Shown: positions 15,555 to 21,893 of the stretch, piece after piece | Numbering within the stretch: the first letter of the stretch is position 1 | How the letters are laid out: every line of letters begins with the position of its first letter | Origin: Nanobdellota archaeon | GTDB lineage: Archaea > Nanobdellota > Nanobdellia > Pacearchaeales > GW2011-AR1 | Length of the DNA stretch: 22,488 nt | Assembly: GCA_030689875.1 (NCBI GenBank) | Contig: JAUYHR010000013.1 | Coordinates: 1 to 22,488 of the forward strand | Direction: 5' to 3' | Made by a program: the position numbers and the translations under genes | The notes under the pieces: generated by a model | What the model saw: the letters and a program-made list of their open reading frames with translations, nothing else | Told to the model about the DNA's origin: nothing | Database searches by the model: none

Positions 15555-15815
15555 TCTTCCCTTCCAAATCCAAATAAGCTTTTGTGGCTCGCGACCCCAC
15601 TCGGACTTTTCAAATTTAGCTTCGCGATAATATCTCGCAAAGTCGCTCGTCTCCCGATCCCGCTCGTAATAAATCAAATTTACTCTCGCAAAGTCGCTCG
15701 TCTCCCAAGCTCACTCGGTCACTTACTTTTCGCTTCGCAAATATTATCTCGTGAACTTGCTCGTCTCCCACAAATCCGTCGCAGTGCGAAACTAATTTGT
15801 CTTCAATTTGAATTT
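15555..15815 (-). pseudogene. Duplicated 3' end of the 15881 gene, split by a GC-rich insert
   Basis: Bases 15764-15810 match 15918-15964 with two differences, and 15555-15583 match the very end of the same gene (YLDLEGK region). Between these matches the intact gene is continuous, while here about 180 bases intervene. This is therefore a tandem partial duplication later interrupted. Together with 15488-15547 it accounts for most of the gene-free stretch 15452-15880. Confidence 0.75.
15584..15763. repeat. GC-rich insert with internal repeats
   Basis: About 180 bases, visibly richer in G and C than the surroundings. A 23-base unit (TCTCGCAAAGTCGCTCGTCT plus CCC) is identical at 15633-15655 and 15684-15706; a diverged third copy lies at 15747-15769, its last bases being the insert boundary. 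GCTTCGC precedes the first and third copies. No transposase and no clear terminal inverted repeat is seen. Confidence 0.75.
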
Positions 15816-15880
15816 TAGTTTCAGCGTTTGGAAGACAAATTAATGAAAAGTTAAATTATTCCTGTATGGTTTATCCATTT

Positions 15881-16384
15881 TTATCTTTTCCCTTCCAAGT
15901 CCAGATACGCTTTTGCTTCTCCCAAAAATCCATCGCAGTGCGAAACTAATTTGTCTTCAATTTGCTCTATTGTCGAGGGGATTATCCATTTTTCATAAAC
16001 TCCTCTGAAAAATCTTAAAGCCGGGCTTGTGTTGTATTTGCCTTCGTAATCGCTTACAAGAATTCCTTTCATGCTGATTTCAATCAATCCTTTATTAGTC
16101 TGTATTTTTTTTCCTTCTCTTTGAACTTCAACATTTTTTAATCCTATAATATTAAAATCTACTTTGACGACATATTTAAAATAGTCTGTAATCTTTTTTT
16201 CTCCTTCCCATTCTATTTTAATTTCCTTTGCATCCCCCGTTATTTTTTCCGAGTATTTTAATTCAGCGACATAAAAACCAAATTCTTCTGTAAGATAGTC
16301 ATAACAAAATTTGTAGAATCCTGAAAAAGAAAATATTCCGTCATATTTCATTTTGCTTGAGAAGATTTGATTTTTTTCTGTCAT
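15881..16384 (-). CDS. Conserved archaeal hypothetical protein
   Basis: A 167-residue soluble protein with no signal peptide. Features are an aromatic N-terminal part (FSFSGFYKFCYDYLTEEFG), alternating beta-strand-like sequence (KEIKIEWEGEKKITDYFKYVV), and a C-terminal helical part with FFRGVYEKWIIPSTIEQIEDK and AYLDLEGK. I recall similar hypothetical proteins in DPANN archaea but no assigned function. Compared with its neighbours it is the only gene in the island that looks cytoplasmic and unrelated to the paralogous sets. Its 3' end has been duplicated downstream (15555-15815). Confidence 0.82.
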   Translation of the reverse strand: MTEKNQIFSSKMKYDGIFSFSGFYKFCYDYLTEEFGFYVAELKYSEKITGDAKEIKIEWEGEKKITDYFKYVVKVDFNIIGLKNVEVQREGKKIQTNKGLIEISMKGILVSDYEGKYNTSPALRFFRGVYEKWIIPSTIEQIEDKLVSHCDGFLGEAKAYLDLEGKR

Positions 16385-16503
16385 TTTATCTATTGAATAA
16401 TTATAATCTATGTTTTAAATATTTAACTAAGGGGTAAAATTTTAGAAATTTGGTTAATTCATTTATAAAATTAAATTGACTTAAATTTTTTATCAGAATT
16501 AAT

Positions 16504-17796
16504 TTAATATAATTTTTCACCTGCTTTCATTTTTTTAAGGGTATTAGAATATCTCTCTGCAACTTTTTCACTACTGCTTTCTTTTGCTAATTTAATTGCT
16601 TTTTCTTCAATTTGCATTGCTTTTGTGGTATCCCCCAAGACATAAAGAAGGCAGGCATATGTGTTATTGTTATAAGTTTTATCTGCTATTTTTAATGAAT
16701 TTTCTGCCCAATTCAATGCTTTTTCTAAAAGGTTTTTGTCTTTCACATGATTAAAAAATGACCAAGCAAGATTATTTAATCGTATTTCGCTGGGATACCC
16801 GTTAGAGGCTTCTAATTGCAAATACCTTTGCAATAAATCATCTGGCAAGGCACTTAACAAAACTGCACTGGAAGCATATGCCTCCCAATTTTTCATTTTC
16901 TCATTATATTTCAAGTCTGTTAAAAGCAAAACTTCTTCAGTCTTTGAAAAATTCTGTTTTTTTATTTTATTTTTCCATTCCTGATAAATAGAATCATTAA
17001 ATGATTTTTCATTTAAAATATTATTAAGATCATCATAGTATGCATTAAAAAGTTTATTATCAACAGAATCTGCAGTATAAATTTCATCAAATTTATTTTT
17101 ATTTTTTATTAAATAATTAAAAGCTTTAGAATCTATATTTACATTTTCCGGATCAATAAAAAGAATATCCCAATTAATTCTTGAAGTAAGGTCTTCTTCT
17201 TTTTGTGTTTTGAAATAATCTTCTGAAATATTTTTATAGTCAATATCTGCACTGCCTAATTTTTTTAAATATTCATATATAAATTTGCCGTCTCTATTGC
17301 CTTTTTCATATTTTTCATTAAAGGTTGCAAGTTGTGTTTCCGGGTTTAATGCTTCTTCTCCTAAATTAACAAACATTCTCGTGGAAAACCCTCCAACCCC
17401 TTTGTGAATTAATTTTTCTTTTTCATTAATATACAAAAATGTTGGATAAAAATCTATATGGAATGATTTGCCTATTTTTTTCCCTTCTTCAGATTCCATA
17501 TTTATTTTTACATTTAAGAAATTTTTATTATAAAAGTCAGCAACAGAATCATTAGTAAAAACATTTTTATCCATTGCTTTGCAAGGTCCGCACCAAGTTG
17601 TATAACAATCCATAAAAATTAATTTATTTTCTTTTTCTGCCTTTTTTTTAATATTTTCAAAATTTTCTTTTTCAAAGTTTATTGAACGATTTTGAGCAAA
17701 ACCATAATTTGCTAAAGATAAGGAAAGAGCTATTCCCGCTGCAAAATTTACTAAACTTTTTTTATTTTTTAAGATATTTGTCAGTGAATTTTTCAT
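16504..17796 (-). CDS. Secreted thioredoxin-fold protein with C-terminal TPR-like region, copy 2
   Basis: A 430-residue paralogue of the 12568 protein. The signal peptide ends in GFAQ, CGPC is at residues 69-72 (CYTTWCGPCKAMDK), and KNVFTNDSVADFYNKNF and FYPTFLYI follow, with the same helical/TPR-like second half. It differs by an insertion of about 12 residues near residue 315 (LPDDLLQRYLQLEASN), in a locally more GC-rich stretch at about 16780-16860. The active site is intact, so disulphide exchange outside the membrane is likely. The promoter and 85 bases upstream are duplicated from the 13825-13908 region. It is divergent from small secreted gene 5. Confidence 0.88.
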   Translation of the reverse strand: MKNSLTNILKNKKSLVNFAAGIALSLSLANYGFAQNRSINFEKENFENIKKKAEKENKLIFMDCYTTWCGPCKAMDKNVFTNDSVADFYNKNFLNVKINMESEEGKKIGKSFHIDFYPTFLYINEKEKLIHKGVGGFSTRMFVNLGEEALNPETQLATFNEKYEKGNRDGKFIYEYLKKLGSADIDYKNISEDYFKTQKEEDLTSRINWDILFIDPENVNIDSKAFNYLIKNKNKFDEIYTADSVDNKLFNAYYDDLNNILNEKSFNDSIYQEWKNKIKKQNFSKTEEVLLLTDLKYNEKMKNWEAYASSAVLLSALPDDLLQRYLQLEASNGYPSEIRLNNLAWSFFNHVKDKNLLEKALNWAENSLKIADKTYNNNTYACLLYVLGDTTKAMQIEEKAIKLAKESSSEKVAERYSNTLKKMKAGEKLY

Positions 17797-17881
17797 AGTT
17801 GAATGAATATTCAGAGATATTTAAATCTTACGAATTTGTTATTATTTTTTAATTAAGACGTTTTTTTGATTTTCTTAGTTT
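17797..17881. repeat. Duplicated segment spanning thioredoxin promoter and HEPN tail (copy 2)
   Basis: Nearly identical to 13825-13908. Within it, AAGATTTAAATATCTCT is the class (a) promoter, with TTTAAATA at 17818-17825 (minus strand) centred 25.5 bases from the ATG. Confidence 0.85.
17849..17881 (-). pseudogene. Relic of HEPN gene 3' end
   Basis: This stretch corresponds to the last ten codons and stop of the 13877 HEPN gene, with one extra A in the A-run (seven against six) that breaks the frame. No HEPN sequence lies beyond 17881; the small-gene promoter follows at once. Confidence 0.75.
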
Positions 17882-17888
17882 TCAAAAA

Positions 17889-17906
17889 CATCAAAATATT
17901 TATAAA
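17889..17906 (+). promoter_or_regulatory. Type I class (b) promoter block
   Basis: CATCAAAATATTTATAAA followed by CCTCTTTTCTCTAAT; TATA is centred 25.5 bases from the ATG at 17928. The block is identical to 10468 and 12011. Confidence 0.7.
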
Positions 17907-17927
17907 CCTCTTTTCTCTAATGTCTTC

Positions 17928-18434
17928 ATGAAAAAGAGAATTGAAAATTCTCAATCGCTTTCCAAAAATGTCAAGCGAAAGAGTTTGGTAATTTTTGTAA
18001 GCTTAATACTTTTATTTTCTTTTATAATTTTATTAAGCCTGCCGATTGTTTCTGCTGTAAAAGGTTGTGTTCCTGATGTAGGTTTAGAACCAGATTGCGG
18101 TTATTGTGGCGGAGAAAGTTCTTGTACGGCTGGCGGGTGTGGTTGGGATTGTAAGGATGCCGGAGAACTTGATCAGTGGGGGTTTCCAATAGAAATATGT
18201 ACTTGTTCTGGAGTATTTTTAGATTCAAGTGATGATGCTGTTTTGGGCGTTGCGACTGAAGAAAGAACACCAGCAGTAGTTACAAGAAATTATTTTTTGA
18301 CAACGAGATGGACGGTAGTTGCAGCCGCTGATCCAAATATAGCAACATGTTATATACCAAGTGTACGAAGTGGAAGGACTGTTACTAATACTGAAAAACC
18401 AAGATTATCTCTATTTAGTCTTTTTAGGAAATAG
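17928..18434 (+). CDS. Small secreted family protein 5, Cys-rich variant
   Basis: A 168-residue protein with a longer basic N-terminus (MKKRIENSQSLSKNVKRKS) before a strong hydrophobic core ending SLPIVSA. The usual EITGD is missing. Instead comes a Cys/Gly-rich domain (CVPDVGLEPDCGYCGG...CTAGGCGWDC...CTC) with ten Cys, which should form disulphides outside the cell. The C-terminus keeps the family signature W-T-V-V...ATCYIPS and the tail RLSLFSLFRK. It shares the type I promoter and lies divergent from thioredoxin copy 2 (131-base spacer). A remnant of another Cys-rich protein follows directly in a different frame. Function unknown. Confidence 0.8.
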   Translation: MKKRIENSQSLSKNVKRKSLVIFVSLILLFSFIILLSLPIVSAVKGCVPDVGLEPDCGYCGGESSCTAGGCGWDCKDAGELDQWGFPIEICTCSGVFLDSSDDAVLGVATEERTPAVVTRNYFLTTRWTVVAAADPNIATCYIPSVRSGRTVTNTEKPRLSLFSLFRK

Positions 18435-18738
18435 AGATTCCGGAACATCATGCACAGATAGTGATAGCGGGCAAAACTTGCTTGTTGCGGGACAAACATC
18501 TGATGGTAAGACAACTAATCAAGACTATTGCATTGATGCAGACGGCAATCCTGTAGGTAGTGGAAAGACTGTTGTAGAATATTATTGTGATAAGGACGGC
18601 AGATTAAATTCAAATAAGTTAGATTGTCCATTAGGGACAGGTTGTTTAAATGGAAAATGTGTTACAAACAAACTACGATCTCCAGAATTAACAGCAGTTG
18701 GCGGTATCGGCAGTATCGAGACAACTATAACCCCTTAG
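18433..18738 (+). pseudogene. Orphan fragment of a Cys-rich secreted protein
   Basis: This frame begins within the stop codon of the upstream gene. It encodes SGTSCTDSDSGQNLLVAG...DYC...VVEYYCDKDG...DCPLGTGCLNGKCV, a disulphide-rich module I associate with DPANN secreted proteins. It has no signal peptide, promoter or start of its own. The preceding protein already ends in the complete family tail, so a simple frameshift of one gene is less likely than a leftover 3' fragment of a different gene. The end resembles CPLGKKLLNGIC in copy 3. Confidence 0.65.
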
Positions 18739-18790
18739 AAATTTCTTTTTAATAGAATATATTTTATTATTTTTATAATTTTAATAATAA

Positions 18791-19099
18791 TTAATATTCT
18801 GATAGCTTCTTAATAAATTCATTTATAATAATTTTTTTCTTTTCATTTGACAAAGAAAAAAGAACTTTTTTAATCATTTTTTCAGAAATTGTAAATATAT
18901 AATTCAGTTTAATCACACTCTCTTTTATAACTCCTTCCTTTTTTGTCAATGAAATTCCGTCCATTTTTATGTTGCTCGTTATTCCAGCTACAACAATATT
19001 TCCATATTCTTCAAATAGAACCACTGCTGGTCGAGTTTTAATCTCTGGAAAATTTGCAAATTGAATCTCTGCAAGGATAACTTCTCCTAATTTATGCAT
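18791..19099 (-). CDS. MazF/PemK-like toxin
   Basis: A 102-residue protein starting MHKLGEVILAEIQF. It has the MazF/PemK-family features: N-terminal G-E/D-(I/V) strand, RPAVVL at residues 23-28, the TSN segment, and SVIKLNYIFTI in the central strand. These proteins are ribosome-independent mRNA endonucleases. The start at 19099 is chosen over a longer in-frame ATG at 19201 because residues upstream lie antisense-free but inside the antitoxin gene and lack family similarity. The eight-base overlap with the antitoxin (19092-19099) is typical. The partner is the RHH-like protein upstream. Confidence 0.85.
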   Translation of the reverse strand: MHKLGEVILAEIQFANFPEIKTRPAVVLFEEYGNIVVAGITSNIKMDGISLTKKEGVIKESVIKLNYIFTISEKMIKKVLFSLSNEKKKIIINEFIKKLSEY

Positions 19100-19316
19100 T
19101 CTCCCAAACCTCGTCTTCTTTATTATTCCATAATTCCTGCATTTTTGGCTGTTGTATTTTATGCAAAAACTCGTCATATTGGCTTCTTTTTTTTGTTTCA
19201 AGAAAGGTTTTTATCATCTTTCTTAATAATTCATTATATGTTTCTCTGGGATACTCCTTTGTTTCTTTTAAAAGTTTAACAATTTTCTTATCTAAAAGAA
19301 TTGTTGTTTGCGCCAT
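19092..19316 (-). CDS. Ribbon-helix-helix-like antitoxin
   Basis: A 74-residue protein. Its N-terminus AQTTILLDKKIVKLLKE and the following helices (YPRETYNELLRKMIKTFLE) have the beta-strand/helix/helix plan of RHH repressors. The charged C-terminus would wrap the toxin. It is the first gene of the pair and overlaps the MazF-like gene by eight bases. It probably represses its own promoter through the palindrome at 19318-19331. Confidence 0.82.
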   Translation of the reverse strand: MAQTTILLDKKIVKLLKETKEYPRETYNELLRKMIKTFLETKKRSQYDEFLHKIQQPKMQELWNNKEDEVWENA

Positions 19317-19317
19317 A

Positions 19318-19346
19318 TATAGTTAACTATACATCAACTATATAAA
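19318..19346. promoter_or_regulatory. Putative RHH operator and TATA box
   Basis: A perfect 14-base palindrome TATAGTTAACTATA (19318-19331) lies just before the antitoxin ATG, and a further half-site AACTATA (19336-19342) overlaps the TATA element TTTATATA (minus strand, 19339-19346). Binding here would block transcription initiation. Confidence 0.6.
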
Positions 19347-19392
19347 CCTTTTTACAATGGATTTAAAGTTTAAAAAATTATAACTCCTTAAA

Positions 19393-19408
19393 CAAATATT
19401 TATAAATC
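19393..19408 (+). promoter_or_regulatory. Type II class (b) promoter block
   Basis: CAAATATTTATAAATC followed by TCTTTTCTTTAAT; TATA is centred 25.5 bases from the ATG at 19428. It matches 8391 and 15470 except for one base in the C-rich part. Confidence 0.65.
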
Positions 19409-19427
19409 TCTTTTCTTTAATATTAAA

Positions 19428-20009
19428 ATGAAAAAAAGTCTGGTGATAATAAGTTTTGCATTTATATTTTTATTAAGCATGTCAATTGTCAGCGCTTCTT
19501 GGTTGGGTGATTTATTTGACGGAAAATCAAAAACAAGTGGAAGTGTTATCACCCAAGATAATCAACAGATTGATTTGATACCGAAAAAATGCGGTTTTCT
19601 TTGTAAAATTTTTACCCCTCAACCTGCTACTTGCAGCGACGGTGTTAAAAATCAAGATGAAACAGATGTTGATTGTGGGGGGTCATGTCCTGTATGTGAA
19701 CAATCTCTTCCGCCAATAGATGAAAACGGAGATGAGATTATTGAAGGAAATTTTGGCTGTGAAGGTTTAGAAATAGAAGAATTATTTATTTCTCCCGGCA
19801 ATGTAGGGAATGAAGTCTTAAATAATCGTTATATTGATTTTACTGATGACGAAGAATTAATAATTGATGAACTGTTTTCTACTCAATTAGAGGAAGGAAG
19901 AGAGTATTTTATTCCTATTCCTAATCAAGAGTGTTATTGGCATGCCACTTATGAAAACGAGGAATTATATATAATAACTGAGTGTTACGCTGACGAAGAG
20001 ATTGCATAA
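19428..20009 (+). CDS. Secreted protein with the family signal peptide and a CSDGVKNQDETDVDCGG module
   Basis: A 193-residue protein with signal peptide MKKSLVIISFAFIFLLSMSIVSA, close to that of the small secreted family. The mature part has a Cys module, TCSDGVKNQDETDVDCGGSC, of a kind repeated in many archaeal and bacterial surface proteins, then an acidic C-terminal domain with three further Cys. It lacks both EITGD and the W...C[FYW][IV] tail, so it is linked to the family only by signal peptide and promoter. This suggests exchange of the 5' cassette between otherwise different genes. Function unknown. Confidence 0.8.
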   Translation: MKKSLVIISFAFIFLLSMSIVSASWLGDLFDGKSKTSGSVITQDNQQIDLIPKKCGFLCKIFTPQPATCSDGVKNQDETDVDCGGSCPVCEQSLPPIDENGDEIIEGNFGCEGLEIEELFISPGNVGNEVLNNRYIDFTDDEELIIDELFSTQLEEGREYFIPIPNQECYWHATYENEELYIITECYADEEIA

Positions 20010-20167
20010 TAAAAAGTATTTGACTAAAAGAACAGCTCTATAATTTTTTAAGATTAATTTAAATCTACTTTTTAAAATTTTATCTTTAGAAAATTCTTTA
20101 AATTTACTTTCGTAACTATAAAGTTAATCATAGAAAGACTTTTATATACCTGATGAGTTAGAAAAAC

Positions 20168-20923
20168 ATGGGAGAATACATTCAGTATGAGAAGTATAGC
20201 GGTATGAAAGATTATGCAGGAAGTTTAGAAGATATTGTAAAAAAAGAAAGAGAGAAAGGAAATAAAATTGTGTTAACTTATGGAATCTTTGACATACTTC
20301 ATTTAGGACATGCTATTTTCTTAAATAAAATTAAAGAAAAATATTCCGGGAGTTTATTTGTAAATGTTGCTAATGATGCAAGAGTAAAATATCGTAAAGG
20401 ACCTCAAAAACCAATAAATAGCTCTTATAATCGGGCTCTTTTACTTTCAAAAGTAGAGATGGTAGATTACGTTACTGTTTATCCCGAAGAAAAATCAAGT
20501 CCTGCTTGGAAACTTGCTTCAATTATTAAGCCTGATTATATGATACAATCCTGGCCGTGGACAAAAGAAGCTAAAAAAGAATTAAAATCTCTTTTGAATT
20601 ATGTGCCGAAATTAATACGTTCTCATCAGCATTTTCCAGGAACTCATTCAAGCAAGCAGATTAGAAAAATGATAAAAAATTATGTTGAAGATTTATTAGT
20701 GCAAAAAAAGAGTAAATCCGAGATAAACCCCGAAGATTCCGATTTAATTCAATCTTTTAGAGAGCTCTCTAAAAAATCAAGATCTTATGAAAATGTTCTA
20801 TCCCTTATTTCTATGGCTCTAAAAATAAAAAACAAATTAGCTATATCTTTTAGCGATTTAGATCCGTTTATAACGGAATTAACAGAGAATTATACTTCCC
20901 AAAAACCTCTCTCTTCTGTTTAG
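20168..20923 (+). CDS. Cytidylyltransferase-like nucleotidyltransferase (RfaE C-terminal/TagD type)
   Basis: A 251-residue cytoplasmic protein of the HxGH nucleotidyltransferase superfamily. Residues 33-50 read KIVLTYGIFDILHLGHAI, with the HLGH motif at 45-48 for phosphate binding. RKGPQKPINSSYNRA at 76-90 and VDYVTVYPEE follow. THSSKQIR at 159-166 takes the place of the usual ISSTxxR motif. The family transfers CMP or AMP to a phosphorylated sugar, alcohol or cofactor precursor; the substrate cannot be read from sequence. About 80 residues of helical C-terminal extension are unusual for the minimal enzyme. The spacer before it (20010-20167) shows only a TATA-like TTTATATA at 20141-20148. Confidence 0.83.
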   Translation: MGEYIQYEKYSGMKDYAGSLEDIVKKEREKGNKIVLTYGIFDILHLGHAIFLNKIKEKYSGSLFVNVANDARVKYRKGPQKPINSSYNRALLLSKVEMVDYVTVYPEEKSSPAWKLASIIKPDYMIQSWPWTKEAKKELKSLLNYVPKLIRSHQHFPGTHSSKQIRKMIKNYVEDLLVQKKSKSEINPEDSDLIQSFRELSKKSRSYENVLSLISMALKIKNKLAISFSDLDPFITELTENYTSQKPLSSV

Positions 20924-20945
20924 CTTCTTTAGTTTAATTAAAATT

Positions 20946-21491
20946 CTATTTTGCTAAACACTCTTCGCAAATAAATACTCCTTTATCAGAATTTAAAATA
21001 CTATAATTTCCGCATTCTTCACAAATTCCTTCTCTGGACTTTTGTCCTTTTAATCTTTTTAATTTTTCAGACTCTTCTCTTATTTTTGATAATTCTTCAA
21101 ATTCTGGATAAAGTTCCGGATTAAAATTTAAAATATCTTTTGCTGAAAGTAATCCAATAAGTTCTCCTTTTTGAACTACGGGCAATCTTTTATATTTTTT
21201 CATTCTTTTGATTGCCTCTTTGATTGTTAGTCTTGGGGGAATCGTTGTTAATTTTTTTGCAGAAATATCTATTGCTTTTATCTTTTGAAGATCTTTTGGT
21301 TTTTTTATTATTGTCCAGAGTATTTCTTTTTGAGCAATATATCCCAATAATTTTTTATTTTTATCAACAATTAATAAAGCCCCTATTTTATTTTTAAGCA
21401 TTTTTTTAGCGCAATCAAACAGACTTGTTTCCGGACTGACAGTTAGAGGGTTTCTGGTCATTATATCTGCTACAGTAATCTCGTTTTTCAT
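20946..21491 (-). CDS. CBS-domain pair with C-terminal zinc ribbon
   Basis: A 181-residue cytoplasmic protein. Two CBS motifs (residues about 5-60 with VADIMTRNPLTV, and 72-125 with LPVVQKGELIGLLSAKDIL) would form one Bateman module that binds adenine nucleotides. A linker helix leads to a zinc ribbon with Cys157, Cys160, Cys175 and Cys178. This is a common archaeal regulator architecture; its partner is unknown. The TATA element on the minus strand (21513-21520) is centred 25.5 bases from the ATG. Confidence 0.9.
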   Translation of the reverse strand: MKNEITVADIMTRNPLTVSPETSLFDCAKKMLKNKIGALLIVDKNKKLLGYIAQKEILWTIIKKPKDLQKIKAIDISAKKLTTIPPRLTIKEAIKRMKKYKRLPVVQKGELIGLLSAKDILNFNPELYPEFEELSKIREESEKLKRLKGQKSREGICEECGNYSILNSDKGVFICEECLAK

Positions 21492-21584
21492 AATTTTATT
21501 AAATCATTGAAGATTATAAATCTTGCTAAAACCTAATCTTTTGAGCATAATAATGTTTAAATATTTTAAATCTGAAAAGTTTAT

Positions 21585-21893
21585 ATGAAAAAAGCTGAAA
21601 TAGGGATTTATAAAAATTATAAGGAATATTTTGCCTTTGGGATTTCTGGTTATAGAATGAAAGAAATTAAAGATGAGGATAAATATACTCTGGCATTTAA
21701 AATTAGGGATAAACTAAATAAGAAAAAAATAAAATCTTGTTTTATCCGCCCATTTAAGAATGGCGACGCGGGTCATTATCTTCCAACGAAATATGATCTG
21801 GAAGAGATTGCGAAGACCATATCTTATTATAAAAATTTAGAAATTAAAATAAATAATAATTTTTATACCAGAAAATGTCAAACAAACCAGTAA
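21585..21893 (+). CDS. Small conserved-looking protein of unknown function upstream of thermosome
   Basis: A 102-residue basic soluble protein (KEYFAFGISGYRMKEIKDEDKYTLAFKIRDKL... then CFIRPFKNGDAGHYLPTKYDLEEIAKTI). No family is recognised. The start is supported by TTTAAATA (21556-21563) centred 25.5 bases upstream. Its last 19 bases overlap the thermosome start, so the two are probably co-transcribed. Confidence 0.7.
   Translation: MKKAEIGIYKNYKEYFAFGISGYRMKEIKDEDKYTLAFKIRDKLNKKKIKSCFIRPFKNGDAGHYLPTKYDLEEIAKTISYYKNLEIKINNNFYTRKCQTNQ

Noticed and set aside
15492..15677. Open frames across the relic/insert region as real small genes
   Set aside because: They run through a TPR relic in the wrong frame, a duplicated gene tail and GC-rich repeats; no start signal.
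15633..15769. CRISPR-like repeats
   Set aside because: Only two exact 23-base copies and one diverged copy, unequal spacing, no cas genes.
18425..18440. Programmed frameshift joining small secreted protein 5 to the downstream Cys-rich frame
   Set aside because: The first protein already ends with the complete family tail; no clear slippery site with downstream structure.
19099..19201. Longer 136-residue version of the MazF-like toxin
   Set aside because: The added N-terminus lies within the antitoxin gene and has no MazF similarity; MHKLGEV is the family start.
4680..20009. Diversity-generating retroelement or phage island explaining the repeated gene parts
   Set aside because: No reverse transcriptase, integrase, transposase or phage structural gene is visible.
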